Shown piece after piece: positions 1-9,805 of a stretch of DNA of 39,054 bases (positions are counted from its first letter, which is position 1; each line of letters begins with the position of its first letter). This DNA is from Chloroflexota bacterium (GTDB taxonomy: Bacteria > Chloroflexota > UBA4733). The stretch is taken from the NCBI GenBank assembly GCA_023381555.1, contig JAMCRV010000013.1:1-39054 (forward strand). Reading direction: 5' to 3'. Both the position numbers and the translations under genes were made by a program. Under the pieces are notes generated by a model. It was not told the DNA's origin and made no database searches. It saw only the letters and a list, made by a program, of their open reading frames with translations.

Positions 1-1987
<1,987 letters not shown>

Positions 1988-2004
1988 CTTAGTCCACTCT
2001 CCTA

Positions 2005-3144
2005 CTATGACTGACCGGAGCGCAACCAGACACGCTCCTTGACACTGGTGACGAACTCCTGAAAAACTTCATCGGCATCGTGCGGACCAGGAGACGCCTC
2101 CGGATGGTACTGAACGCTCCATATAGGGCGGTCGAGCAGCCGGAAACCCTCTAGGGTTCCATCGTTGAGGTTGATCTCCGTGGGTATCGCAAACGAGGGC
2201 AAGGACTCCGGTACGACAGCGTAGTTGTGGTTCTGAGACGTGATTCGAACGCGGCCTGCCTCGACGTCCTTGACTGGCTGATTCGCGCCGTGATGGCCAA
2301 ATTTGAGCTTGTAGATACGACCTCCCAGAGCAAGACCGATAAGCTGGTGCCCGAGACATATTCCCAGCGTGCAGCTACCACGCTCGATGAGCGCAGCAAC
2401 AGTCTGCGCTGCGTAGGGAAGGCCCTCGGGGTCTCCCGGTCCATTTGACAAGAGATACCCGTCTGGACCGAGGCTGTCAGCTACGCTCAGAGGCGTCTTA
2501 GCCGGAACGACCAGAACGTCACACCCGAGTGAGTGCAAGCGTCGCAGGATGTTCTGCTTGACTCCATAGTCATACACGACTACTCGTGGCCGGTAGACGC
2601 CGTTAGCCCCTGCAAGTCCCCACTCTATTCGAGACGGCTCCCGCCACTGGTGCGTGTCTGTACACGTGACTTCTACCGCCAGATCTCTGCCGGCAAGGCC
2701 GCTCCAGGCACGCGCTCTGTCGACCAGGTCACGAGGCTGCGCCTCTGGAAGGGTAGAAAGCGCGCCGCGCAGAGCACCGTGCGTTCGCAAGTGTAAAGTG
2801 AGTGCCCTAGTGTTGAGGCCGGTGATTCCTGGAACATTGCCCCGCTTCAGGTAGGCGTCAAGGGCTTCCTGACTCCGCCAGTTAGAGGCAACTGGGCTTA
2901 GCTCACGCACGATGAATCCGGCAACATACGGGCGGCGTGACTCCTCGTCTTCGAAATTGACTCCTGTATTGCCCACCTGAGTCGCCGTCATGACCACCAT
3001 CTGGCCGTGGTATGACGGATCAGTTAGGACTTCTTGGTACCCAGAGAGGGCGGTATTGAAAACGACCTCGCCGACAGTTTCAGTGACGGCTCCGAAGGCA
3101 TGTCCGGTCCAAATAGTGCCATCCTCCAGGGCGAGTATGGCCAT
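2005..3144 (-). CDS. carA: Carbamoyl-phosphate synthase small (glutaminase) subunit
   Basis: Hydrolyses glutamine and channels the ammonia to CarB. The 379-residue product has the usual two-part build. An N-terminal small-subunit domain begins [14 protein letters not shown] and carries [18 protein letters not shown] class I glutamine amidotransferase domain follows, with the nucleophile motif GICLGHQL and the catalytic His in [11 protein letters not shown]. The start is set at the ATG at 3144: AGGAG lies five bases upstream and it removes five non-conserved residues of a longer frame that begins at 3159. Length is normal for the family. It is the first gene of a carAB pair and is divergent from the VOC gene at 3358. 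No other pyrimidine gene is adjacent, and I see no PyrR-type attenuator, only the weak elements noted in the upstream region. Confidence 0.97.
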   Translation of the reverse strand: MAILALEDGTIWTGHAFGAVTETVGEVVFNTALSGYQEVLTDPSYHGQMVVMTATQVGNTGVNFEDEESRRPYVAGFIVRELSPVASNWRSQEALDAYLKRGNVPGITGLNTRALTLHLRTHGALRGALSTLPEAQPRDLVDRARAWSGLAGRDLAVEVTCTDTHQWREPSRIEWGLAGANGVYRPRVVVYDYGVKQNILRRLHSLGCDVLVVPAKTPLSVADSLGPDGYLLSNGPGDPEGLPYAAQTVAALIERGSCTLGICLGHQLIGLALGGRIYKLKFGHHGANQPVKDVEAGRVRITSQNHNYAVVPESLPSFAIPTEINLNDGTLEGFRLLDRPIWSVQYHPEASPGPHDADEVFQEFVTSVKERVWLRSGQS

Positions 3145-3179
3145 CGAAGCTCCTCTCACGCAGCATCCGCTACCGTGTT

Positions 3180-3227
3180 GGCCTCAGAGTCTCGGTGAAA
3201 GCATCCTGGAGAGGCCTTCACACTATA
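3180..3227 (-). promoter_or_regulatory. Possible carA promoter -10 and 5' leader stem
   Basis: On the minus strand a TATAGT -10-like hexamer sits at 3227-3222, about 80 bases before the carA start. Just downstream, GGCCTC (3216-3211) can pair with GAGGCC (3185-3180) around a 25-base loop. The -35 at the expected spacing (around 3245-3250) is poor, so the promoter call is weak and rests on the -10 alone. The rest of the 213-base gap up to 3357 shows nothing else I can name. Confidence 0.27.
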
Positions 3228-3357
3228 CCGCCTAGGCAGAGGAAGGCGCACAGACATCCACGACGCCAAGTCATTATCGCTGCAGATCGTCTACACTTCA
3301 TGATGCTCTATAGGAACGGGCGTTCTCGATGCCAGGCTAAGGGAAAGGAATGGGCTC

Positions 3358-3729
3358 GTGTCTGAAAACCTGGGATTTCTTGACCATGCAACGATTGCGG
3401 TCAACGAGCTCGAAGCATCGCGCCACTTCTACGGTGAGCTGCTAGGGCTCGTCGAGATCCCGCGGCGGTTCTACATTTCCGCTCCGGGGACCTGGTTTCT
3501 GGCTGGTGACAGGGAGATCCATCTGCTCGTCCGCCCTAACGATGACAAGCTGACAGGAAGCTATCACATCGCCTTTCGCTGCAACGATGTGGCAAAGAAG
3601 GTTTCTGACCTCGAAAGCGCGGGGGTGAAGATTAGCGGATATCCATCTGTGCGCACAGACGGTACCATTCAAGCCTATATCGAGGATCCCAGTGGAAACC
3701 GTATCGAGTTGCAGCAGCGTCCATCCTAG
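3358..3729 (+). CDS. VOC-superfamily (glyoxalase/bleomycin-resistance fold) protein
   Basis: A single-domain 123-residue vicinal-oxygen-chelate protein. The two beta-alpha-beta-beta-beta modules are visible as DHATIAVNELEASRHFYGELLG and YHIAFRCNDV...YIEDPSGNRIELQQ. The usual metal-ligand positions are filled by H10, H55, H70 and E117, so metal-dependent catalysis is possible. The substrate cannot be read from sequence; the family includes lactoylglutathione lyases, dioxygenases and resistance proteins. Translation starts at the GTG at 3358, with GGGAAAGGA eight bases upstream; the ATG at 3350 is out of frame. The stop codon TAG shares the four bases CTAG (3726-3729) with the TAG of the convergent cupin gene. 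Confidence 0.85.
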   Translation: MSENLGFLDHATIAVNELEASRHFYGELLGLVEIPRRFYISAPGTWFLAGDREIHLLVRPNDDKLTGSYHIAFRCNDVAKKVSDLESAGVKISGYPSVRTDGTIQAYIEDPSGNRIELQQRPS

Positions 3730-4121
3730 CGGGCCGCTCCTTGCGTGAGGCGACGCGCGAACGGCGGCGCGATGACGCAGACAATGTTGAGGGTTTCGTG
3801 CCCTGTGCAAGTCTGGCCATGCGGCACATTACTAGGGATGTAGACGGCTATTCCAGGTTCGAGGTCGATACGTTCCTCACCCAGTGTCATGACACCACGC
3901 CCGTGACACACATAGTAGAGTTCTTCTTCAGGGTGCTGGTGAATCTTCACCGATTCACCAGGGTTTTGATAGACGACAGCGAGGGTGGCGTTCTCACAAC
4001 CACACGTCTGGGGATAGAGCACTCTCTTAACCAAGCCACCATTGTCTCGAAAATCGATACCGTCTTCGACCCTCCACACGTTCTTGAGAGATCGTTGACG
4101 AGACGGCGATTCTCTGGACAT
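3726..4121 (-). CDS. Small single-domain cupin protein
   Basis: 131 residues forming one cupin barrel. The first cupin motif is GESVKIHQHPEEELYYVCHG (residues 55-74), with metal ligands H61, H63 and E67. The second motif is PSNVPHG with H101. This points to a metal-binding beta-barrel, either an enzyme or a small-molecule sensor; no substrate can be assigned. The start at 4121 is chosen because GGAGG lies five to six bases upstream; a frame extending to 4178 adds only a basic, unconserved tail. The 3' end overlaps the VOC gene stop in a tail-to-tail arrangement. A Cys pair around residues 40-42 (CGC) is an unusual local feature that could bind metal or form a disulfide, but this is only a suggestion. 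Confidence 0.87.
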   Translation of the reverse strand: MSRESPSRQRSLKNVWRVEDGIDFRDNGGLVKRVLYPQTCGCENATLAVVYQNPGESVKIHQHPEEELYYVCHGRGVMTLGEERIDLEPGIAVYIPSNVPHGQTCTGHETLNIVCVIAPPFARRLTQGAAR

Positions 4122-4190
4122 AGAAGCCTCCTCACGGAACCGCGCACTCCGCTGACGAGACGCACCCGTCACGGACACGTGAGCGGAGCA

Positions 4191-4355
4191 TTACCCTTCC
4201 GAAGGCGCGGGGGCGGGTGCGGGAGATGAAGCCTGCTTCTCCGCAAGTTTCTGGTCGATATAGTCCCAGGCCATCAGGCCTGCCACTAGGAGAACGAGCA
4301 GAAGAACGAGGGACACGCACCCGATGAGGCTGGTCTTCAGCAACCCTTTGAGCAT
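4191..4355 (-). CDS. Small single-pass membrane protein, function unknown
   Basis: A 54-residue product with a short basic N-terminus (MLKGLLKT), one strong membrane span of about 22 residues (SLIGCVSLVLLLVLLVAGLMAW), and a charged then proline/alanine-rich tail ending PAPAPAPSEG. The ATG at 4355 has GGAG eight bases upstream; a GTG at 4388 would add 11 residues without a good ribosome site. It lies just upstream of, and in the same direction as, the cupin gene, with 69 bases between them, so they may share a transcript. I do not recognise the family. The ribosome site and the clean topology argue that it is real rather than a chance ORF. Confidence 0.6.
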   Translation of the reverse strand: MLKGLLKTSLIGCVSLVLLLVLLVAGLMAWDYIDQKLAEKQASSPAPAPAPSEG

Positions 4356-4499
4356 CTCACACTCCCCTATACAACTCAACGACTTCACAGCCTACCCCCC
4401 TACTCGACTCCGTGCAAGTTTCCAGCGCAGAAGAGCTAAGAGTATCTATAAAACGCGTGAAGACGTGTAGCATGCAACATCGCGGTTCGCGTGTGAGAG

Positions 4500-4994
4500 G
4501 TGAGAGAGCAGAACTTGGAAGTGAAGTTCACCCCCTGGCGCATGGCATATATACTGGGCCCACGAGAAGCAGGGTGTATCTTTTGCGAAGCGGTGGCGCG
4601 CCTGGACGACGACAAGACCTTCATCCTCCACCGGGGAAAGACCTGCTTTGCCATTCTCAATCTCTATCCATACAACAACGGCCACCTCATGATCGTTCCG
4701 TACGAGCACACGGCGAACCTGGCGGACTTATCTCCAGACACTGCCGTAGAACTCTGGGACCTGACGCGTACCGCCGTCCGTGCCCTCGAACGGGGAATGC
4801 GCCCCAACGGACTCAACATCGGTATGAATCTGGGTCACGTGGCCGGAGCAGGCGTCGACGATCACCTCCACATGCACGTCGTTCCGAGATGGGAAGGCGA
4901 CACCAGCTTCATGGGGATCACTGGGAATACTCGACTCATCCCTCAAGATCTCTCGGAGACGTGGAGACTGCTTCGCAGTGTGTGGGCCGCCTAG
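4500..4994 (+). CDS. HIT-family (histidine triad) nucleotide hydrolase/phosphorylase
   Basis: 164 residues. The histidine triad is HLHMH (H122, H124, H126) in DDHLHMHVVPRW, the active-site motif for nucleotidyl transfer through a His intermediate. The N-terminal PWRM (12-15) and CIFC (C26, C29) resemble the subgroup often annotated as Ap4A phosphorylase or AP-4-A hydrolase, with the Cys pair likely binding zinc. Likely substrates are dinucleoside polyphosphates or adenylated small molecules. The GTG at 4500 is the first start in the frame, but its ribosome site is weak; TTG 4515 or GTG 4521 are alternatives that keep PWRM. A TATAAA at 4447-4452 is a possible -10 without a clear -35. It leads a co-directional run with the UbiA gene 43 bases downstream. 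Confidence 0.88.
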   Translation: MREQNLEVKFTPWRMAYILGPREAGCIFCEAVARLDDDKTFILHRGKTCFAILNLYPYNNGHLMIVPYEHTANLADLSPDTAVELWDLTRTAVRALERGMRPNGLNIGMNLGHVAGAGVDDHLHMHVVPRWEGDTSFMGITGNTRLIPQDLSETWRLLRSVWAA

Positions 4995-5037
4995 GGCTCA
5001 GACGATCGCGAGGCCGTCATTCTCAGAAGGTATGCTC

Positions 5038-5988
5038 ATGGGCCGAGAGGGCGTAGCTTCGAGGAGTCAACGGTTGACCAAGATGCCAGCCGCCCCCCGC
5101 CAAGGGGTTCCTCTGGGTGCCTTGCTAATCAGTCTTCGTCCCCAGCAGTGGACGAAGAACCTCGTGATATTCGCAGGTGCGTTCGGGTCAGGTCAGCTGT
5201 TTCACGCGGCGAGCCTCGCCCGGTCAACTGCAGGGTTCCTCACCTTCTGTCTGCTCTCTGGCGTTGTCTATCTGGTCAACGACGTTACTGACGTGCAGCG
5301 AGATCGCGAACACCCCCGTAAGCGCCACCGTCCCATCGCTTCGGGAACGCTCCCCATACCGTGGGCTGTTGTGGGAGCGGTAGTTCTCCTGTGCGGCGCG
5401 GTAATCGCTGCGGTTATATTGAGCACGACATTCTTGCTATTTTCACTTGCCTATATCGTGCTCATGTTCAGCTACTCTTTCTGGCTCAAGCGCGAAGTGC
5501 TCCTGGACGTCCTTGCGATTGCCGCCGGATTCGTGATCCGTGCCGCGGCAGGCGCCGCTGTCGTAGATGCGTCGCTGTCCCCCTGGCTACTCGTATGCGC
5601 TGCCCTCTTGGCGCTGTTCCTCGGATTCTCTAAGCGCCGCCACGAGCTTCTGTTGCTCGGCGAAGGTGCTACACGCTACCGTCAGGTCCTCCGCCACTAT
5701 TCTCCTGAGCTACTTGATGAGCTCATCGCCGTAGTGACCTCATCGACGATCGTCGCCTACTCACTCTACACGTTCTTTGGCGAGACCGTCCCGGCGAATC
5801 ATTCGATGATGCTCACGATTCCCTTTGTGCTCTATGCGGTCTTCCGCTACATGTTCCTAATTCATACGCCCGATGGCGGCGGCAACCCCGATGAACTCTT
5901 ACTCCAGGATCGACCGCTCTTGATTGCCATCCTGTTCTGGGCTATTACCGCAGTGTCCGCTCTGTACCTCTTACCGGGCGGACATTGA
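5038..5988 (+). CDS. UbiA-family decaprenyl-phosphate phosphoribosyltransferase-like membrane enzyme
   Basis: A 316-residue polytopic prenyltransferase-fold protein with about eight or nine membrane spans. RPQQWTKN (34-41) and NDVTDVQRDREHP (81-93; N81, D82, D85, D89) followed by RPIASG are the motifs of the subgroup that moves 5-phosphoribose from PRPP to polyprenyl phosphate, the first step to decaprenyl-phospho-arabinose in mycobacteria. The second conserved region is YSPELLDELIAVVTSSTIVAY. The start at ATG 5038 has AGAAGG seven bases upstream; ATG 5032 is too close to that site. Chloroflexota genomes carry such genes, but the final sugar is unknown. Menaquinone or other UbiA functions are less likely given the RPQQWTKN motif. 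It may feed a surface-glycan pathway such as the one at 17650-24138, although the two are not adjacent. Confidence 0.85.
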   Translation: MGREGVASRSQRLTKMPAAPRQGVPLGALLISLRPQQWTKNLVIFAGAFGSGQLFHAASLARSTAGFLTFCLLSGVVYLVNDVTDVQRDREHPRKRHRPIASGTLPIPWAVVGAVVLLCGAVIAAVILSTTFLLFSLAYIVLMFSYSFWLKREVLLDVLAIAAGFVIRAAAGAAVVDASLSPWLLVCAALLALFLGFSKRRHELLLLGEGATRYRQVLRHYSPELLDELIAVVTSSTIVAYSLYTFFGETVPANHSMMLTIPFVLYAVFRYMFLIHTPDGGGNPDELLLQDRPLLIAILFWAITAVSALYLLPGGH

Positions 5989-6026
5989 GTGCTACGATAG
6001 GTCTTCGATTCCAGTAGTTCGCAGAT

Positions 6027-6977
6027 ATGATCTCTAGTCAGGACGCTGAAGACTTGAGAACGGTTCTTCTCGAGCCACTCGGACGTCAGGTGGGATCGGT
6101 GGGTTGGGGATTGGGGAGACTCCTCGGTAGATCAGCAAGACATCTTGATGATCTCCTGCCAATCCTCCACACGGCGATTGATCTCGGCATCAACTTCTGG
6201 GAAGTATCCCCCCGCTACGGGCAAGGGCTAGCCGAGCAGGTTGTTGGGGCGCTAATCAAGAAGCCAGGCCAGGAAGTCGTCCTCCTTTCCCACCTCAACG
6301 ATACCGACGGTGGCTTCGAAGGTGGGTTCGATGCCACTCTCTACTGTGTCGATGGAACGCTGCAGCGACTTGGCTGGGATCACCTTCCACTTCTCCACCT
6401 CGTCGTCCGCGATGACCCGCCACTCGATCGGCTTCTCCACCATAGAGGTGCATTGGGAGCGCTATCCCGGCTACGCTCCGAGGGAATCGTGGAGCACATC
6501 GGAGTAAGTGGCGCAGACGCTCTGCTCCTTCGCAGAGCGCTCGCAACCGGAGAGTTCGAAGCAGTGCTGAGCTTCGGACACACGCATCTACTCGATGACT
6601 CGGCGCTCGATCCGCTCTTTGCACAGGCAAAGAGGGCGCACATCCTCACCATCAACGGCGCACCTTTTGCTGGAGGCCGGCTCACACCGTCAGGAATTGA
6701 TGAGATCATCGATGCTCCCGACACTCCCGAGGACGTCTTGGAACGTGTAGATGAGCTCTTGGCGCTGTTGGATCAGCATGGACTCAACATTGAAGAGGCC
6801 GCGCTTGGATTCTCAACTAGCCAAGCGCTCGTCGATGTCACGCTTGTCGGAGCGAGCACGGCCAATGAACTCGAGCAGTGCCGGCTTATCCTGGAACGGG
6901 ACCCGACAGCACTCTTAGCTTTCGTGACGGAATGGACCCAGAGGTTGCATTCCACTCCCGAAAGCACCAGCGATTAG
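6027..6977 (+). CDS. Aldo/keto-reductase-like protein with altered catalytic tetrad
   Basis: 316 residues with the layout of an aldo/keto reductase TIM barrel. LGINFWEVSPRYGQGLAE (53-70) matches the INFFDTADVYGxGxSE region, TLQRLGWDHLPLLHLV (111-126) the second strand-helix, and SEGIVEHIGVSG the GKIRxIGVSN region. Of the Asp-Tyr-Lys-His tetrad only Tyr64 is kept. The Asp position is Glu59, the Lys position is His89 (in VVLLSHLND), and the strand normally ending in the catalytic His reads LLHLVVRDD. It may therefore be a non-redox relative or use different chemistry. The ATG at 6027 begins 38 bases after the UbiA gene, and coaD follows after 14 bases, suggesting one transcript. Fold assignment is fairly secure; function is unknown. 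Confidence 0.72.
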   Translation: MISSQDAEDLRTVLLEPLGRQVGSVGWGLGRLLGRSARHLDDLLPILHTAIDLGINFWEVSPRYGQGLAEQVVGALIKKPGQEVVLLSHLNDTDGGFEGGFDATLYCVDGTLQRLGWDHLPLLHLVVRDDPPLDRLLHHRGALGALSRLRSEGIVEHIGVSGADALLLRRALATGEFEAVLSFGHTHLLDDSALDPLFAQAKRAHILTINGAPFAGGRLTPSGIDEIIDAPDTPEDVLERVDELLALLDQHGLNIEEAALGFSTSQALVDVTLVGASTANELEQCRLILERDPTALLAFVTEWTQRLHSTPESTSD

Positions 6978-6991
6978 AGAGGTCGAGTAGC

Positions 6992-7486
6992 ATGCGCCAA
7001 GCGTTTGCGGTCTATCCCGGAACATTCGATCCGGTGACCAATGGACATCTCGATATACTCGTACGTGCTCGCCGCCTCTTCGGGAGCATCGTGGTAGGTA
7101 TCGGGCGCAACCCAGGGAAGAAGCCAGTGTTCTCCATCGACCAACGTGTCATAATGCTACAAGAAGCCCTGGATCAGGTGGATATCGACAAGGTCGACAT
7201 CGTTCCATTTGACGGTCTGACGGCCGACTTTGCCCGTGAGATCGGCGCGCGGGCCATCGTTCGCGCCTTACGATCGATGACCGACTTCGAGTCAGAATTC
7301 GCATTGGACATCGCCAACGCGCGCTTAGCGCCAGAACTCGAGACAGTTCTGCTCATTGCTCGCCCCGAATACACTCATTTGAGCTCCACTCTGGTACGCG
7401 AGGCCGCTGAGCAGGGTCGGCGTATCATTCCCGGTTCAGTTCCACCGTGTGTAGAGCACCACCTGCGCGAACACTATGGCTTTTGA
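6992..7486 (+). CDS. coaD: Phosphopantetheine adenylyltransferase
   Basis: Joins ATP and 4'-phosphopantetheine to form dephospho-CoA, the fourth step of CoA synthesis from pantothenate. The 164-residue product has the nucleotidyltransferase motif TNGH (16-19; family TxGH) after AVYPGTFDP, the VVGIGRNPGKKP segment, and the C-terminal YTHLSSTLVRE signature (family ISSTxVRE). Length and motifs are typical. The start at ATG 6992 has AGAGAGG about nine bases upstream; a longer frame from 6878 overlaps the preceding gene and lacks conservation. It is co-directional with the reductase-like gene before it. Confidence 0.97.
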   Translation: MRQAFAVYPGTFDPVTNGHLDILVRARRLFGSIVVGIGRNPGKKPVFSIDQRVIMLQEALDQVDIDKVDIVPFDGLTADFAREIGARAIVRALRSMTDFESEFALDIANARLAPELETVLLIARPEYTHLSSTLVREAAEQGRRIIPGSVPPCVEHHLREHYGF

Positions 7487-7573
7487 CGCATCCAGGTACA
7501 AAGTATGCAGTCGGGTGTCTGGAGCCACGGACATACCCCATTGAGAGGCAACCTGTAAGGAAGGAGAGCAGTA

Positions 7574-7981
7574 GTGCCATCAAGCTTTCACGCTATCACG
7601 AACCCCGAGCATCATCACGTTGCGTTAAGGGTGAGGGACATGAGTCGCATGATGCACTTCTACGGTGAGGTGCTCGGGTTGCCCTACATTCGTCGCCTCG
7701 GAAATACAGATGCTCCCCGTGTTGTGTGGTATCAGGCCGTCCAGCTGGTGCAAGCCGATGGCAGCGAGCGGGTGAGCGGGACCACTATGGATCATCTCGC
7801 AGTCTCGGTGCTCAACATCGAGGAACTTGCCGAGCGGCTTATCGCAGCGGGTGTCACGCTGGAATCTCCGATCGCGCACCAGGATGTCTCGGAGATAGGT
7901 CTCCACCTCGACAACGTGTTCTTTCGTGACCCCGAAGGCAATCGAGTGGAGCTCGTCCAGTGGGTCCCACTAGCGCGATGA
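7574..7981 (+). CDS. VOC-superfamily (glyoxalase/dioxygenase fold) protein
   Basis: A 135-residue single-domain protein distinct from the VOC protein at 3358. Its two modules are HHVALRVRDMSRMMHFYGEVLG and MDHLAVSVLNIEEL...FFRDPEGNRVELVQW. Probable metal-site residues are a His of the H13-H15 run, H74 and E126, with Q57 at the second ligand position. The GTG at 7574 has AAGGAAGGAGAG close upstream. Its stop (TGA 7979-7981) overlaps the ATG of the next gene, so the two are translationally coupled and may act on related small molecules. Substrate is not predictable. Confidence 0.85.
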   Translation: MPSSFHAITNPEHHHVALRVRDMSRMMHFYGEVLGLPYIRRLGNTDAPRVVWYQAVQLVQADGSERVSGTTMDHLAVSVLNIEELAERLIAAGVTLESPIAHQDVSEIGLHLDNVFFRDPEGNRVELVQWVPLAR

Positions 7982-8556
7982 AGTCCAGCGCACCACAATG
8001 CTTCGATGGCCTCACCGCAGAGAAGGTGGTCCTCATCGTCGTTGACGTTCAGGATCGTCTCATGCCAGTGATTCACGCCGCCAGTGAGGTCATCGCAGGA
8101 TGTCGTCGAGCGATCCGTGGCTGCGGTGTTCTCCAGATTCCCATTGTACTGACCGAGCAGTATCCGGTCGGGCTCGGCCATACGGTCGAACCCGTGCGTG
8201 AGGTGCTGGGCGATATCTCTCCTATCGAGAAGCTCGACTTCGGATGTTTCACTTGCGACGACTTTCGAGACCAGCTTGAAGAGCTCAATCGACCTGTTGT
8301 GGCGATCTGTGGCGTTGAAGCGCACATCTGTGTCTATCAGACGGCCCTGCAAGCACAGCTGCTGGGCTACCAGGTGCTACTCCTCGAAGATGCTATTGGT
8401 GCGAGAACGCGCTCAGCTCGCGAAGTGGGATTGAGAGCTGCCTATGTCGACGGAGCGCGCCCATCGCACAGCGAGATGCTCTTGTATCAGCTTCAAGCCA
8501 GAGCTGGCACACGAGAATTCAGAGATCTCCTGAAGATTGTCAAAGAAGAGCAGTAG
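7978..8556 (+). CDS. Isochorismatase-family cysteine hydrolase
   Basis: 192 residues in the alpha/beta hydrolase-like fold shared by isochorismatases, nicotinamidases and N-carbamoyl amidases. The catalytic triad is visible: Asp23 in VVDVQDRL, Lys85 in IEKLDFGCF and Cys118 in GVEAHICVYQTA. The stretch EQYPVGLGHT is typical of the isochorismatase-domain hydrolases often found without pathway context. ATG 7978 forms an ATGA overlap with the preceding VOC gene; a GTG at 7960 would extend it inside that gene. No siderophore or NAD genes lie nearby, so the substrate stays open. Confidence 0.9.
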   Translation: MKSSAPQCFDGLTAEKVVLIVVDVQDRLMPVIHAASEVIAGCRRAIRGCGVLQIPIVLTEQYPVGLGHTVEPVREVLGDISPIEKLDFGCFTCDDFRDQLEELNRPVVAICGVEAHICVYQTALQAQLLGYQVLLLEDAIGARTRSAREVGLRAAYVDGARPSHSEMLLYQLQARAGTREFRDLLKIVKEEQ

Positions 8557-8580
8557 TACAGCGAAGCGCCGCCCCACACG

Positions 8581-9732
8581 TCAGTACAGCCGGTACGGCT
8601 TGACCAGCGGTCCGGCGATTGGCGCAATATAGCCCATGAACGCATCCGCTACGTCGTAGCGATCGCGTACGATGAAGTGATCATCGAGAGCCCGGGTTAC
8701 GTTGGCGATAGTATCGAGCGGCTGCAATCCGTAGTTGATGCTGTACGGTGCGGAAGATCGGCGCTGGAGCGTGACCATATACCCCGACTTGCCTGCCTGG
8801 GCGGCCGTCACGGCCTCTCGCCCCGCCTGGCGGGCCTCCGCAACGTCGATCGATGAGCGCGCGAATGATGCTGCTCGCTGAATGTACCCGAGAATGTCAC
8901 TGTTTGGGGTGCTAGAGAGCCCTAGGCGCTGTTGTGTGAACTCTGCCAGATGCCGTCCGATGCCACCCAGACGCACGTGTCCAAAGGCATCCACGATGCC
9001 CAGGTTCGCGCTCCCCTCAGGAAGCTCGAAGCCCTCGGCGACTGCCACGATGCAGTGGCCAAACAACTTCAGAGCGTGATCGACTCCTGAGATGAAGCGA
9101 TCCTCATCCCAATCATGTTCCGGGAGCATGATGAGATGAGGTGCTGCACCATCTTCGTCACGTGCCAGCCGGCTCGCCGCGGCGAGCCAGCCGGCGTGAC
9201 GGCCCATGATCTCCAGAAAGTAGACGCGCCGCATCGCCCGCGCATCCAAGCCTACGTCGCGAACGACCATGGCGACGTATCTTGCTGCACTGGGATATCC
9301 AGGGCAGTGGTCGGTAAACGGAAGATCATTGTCGATCGTCTTAGGCACCCCGAGAACTTGAAGCGGTAAGCCTCGCTGGACGGCTACTCGGGCGAGTTGA
9401 TCAGCAGTGTCCATGCTGTCATTACCACCAATGTAAATGAAGGTCTTGATCCCTCGCTCCTGGAAGGCGTAGACGATGCGATCGTATTCCGCCGGCTGGA
9501 CTTTGTAACGAATACTTCCCAAAGCCGCTGAAGCGGTATCAGCTAGTGCATCGGTGTCGACATTCGTGAGATCGATGACATCGTCGTTGAGCGCTCCTTG
9601 AATCCCGTAACGAAGTCCTAAGACCTGGCTACCAGCAGCACGCGCGGTCTCAATCACGCCCGCGAGGCTGGCATTGATGACGGCAGTGGGGCCACCAGAC
9701 TGCCCAACCGCAACGGTACCCAGATCAGACAT
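8581..9732 (-). CDS. 6-phosphofructokinase, PPi-type motifs
   Basis: Phosphorylates fructose 6-phosphate in glycolysis, or runs reversibly when PPi-dependent. The 383-residue protein shows the PfkA fold motifs AVGQSGGPTAVINASLAG (residues 6-23), the phosphate-donor loop GGNDSMDTA, the catalytic PKTIDNDL, and MGRHAGWLA. Lys in PKTIDND, where ATP-dependent bacterial enzymes have Gly (PGTIDND), is the hallmark of the PPi-dependent and related clades, so PPi is the likelier donor. The start at 9732 has AGGAGG seven bases upstream; a frame from 9822 adds 30 Cys- and Arg-rich residues that do not fit the family. The 73-base gap to the upstream ABC gene holds nothing notable. Confidence 0.93.
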   Translation of the reverse strand: MSDLGTVAVGQSGGPTAVINASLAGVIETARAAGSQVLGLRYGIQGALNDDVIDLTNVDTDALADTASAALGSIRYKVQPAEYDRIVYAFQERGIKTFIYIGGNDSMDTADQLARVAVQRGLPLQVLGVPKTIDNDLPFTDHCPGYPSAARYVAMVVRDVGLDARAMRRVYFLEIMGRHAGWLAAASRLARDEDGAAPHLIMLPEHDWDEDRFISGVDHALKLFGHCIVAVAEGFELPEGSANLGIVDAFGHVRLGGIGRHLAEFTQQRLGLSSTPNSDILGYIQRAASFARSSIDVAEARQAGREAVTAAQAGKSGYMVTLQRRSSAPYSINYGLQPLDTIANVTRALDDHFIVRDRYDVADAFMGYIAPIAGPLVKPYRLY

Positions 9733-9805
9733 GCTCGCCTCCTTGGTCTTATTGTTATCACAACAATAGCGCACACAGGGCGAGCGGTCCAGCCGTAAAC
9801 TGTCA

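Noticed and set aside
3229-3236. Perfect 8-base palindrome GCCTAGGC upstream of carA
   Set aside because: Short palindromes of this size are expected by chance in GC-rich DNA, and it is not positioned relative to a convincing promoter.
4412-5056. Plus-strand frame of 214 codons rich in Arg, Ser and His
   Set aside because: It overlaps the HIT gene in another frame; the composition is typical of an out-of-frame read of GC-rich coding DNA.
7487-7573. Gap between coaD and the second VOC gene searched for a tRNA or terminator
   Set aside because: No cloverleaf, TTCRA-type loop, or stem with T-run is visible.
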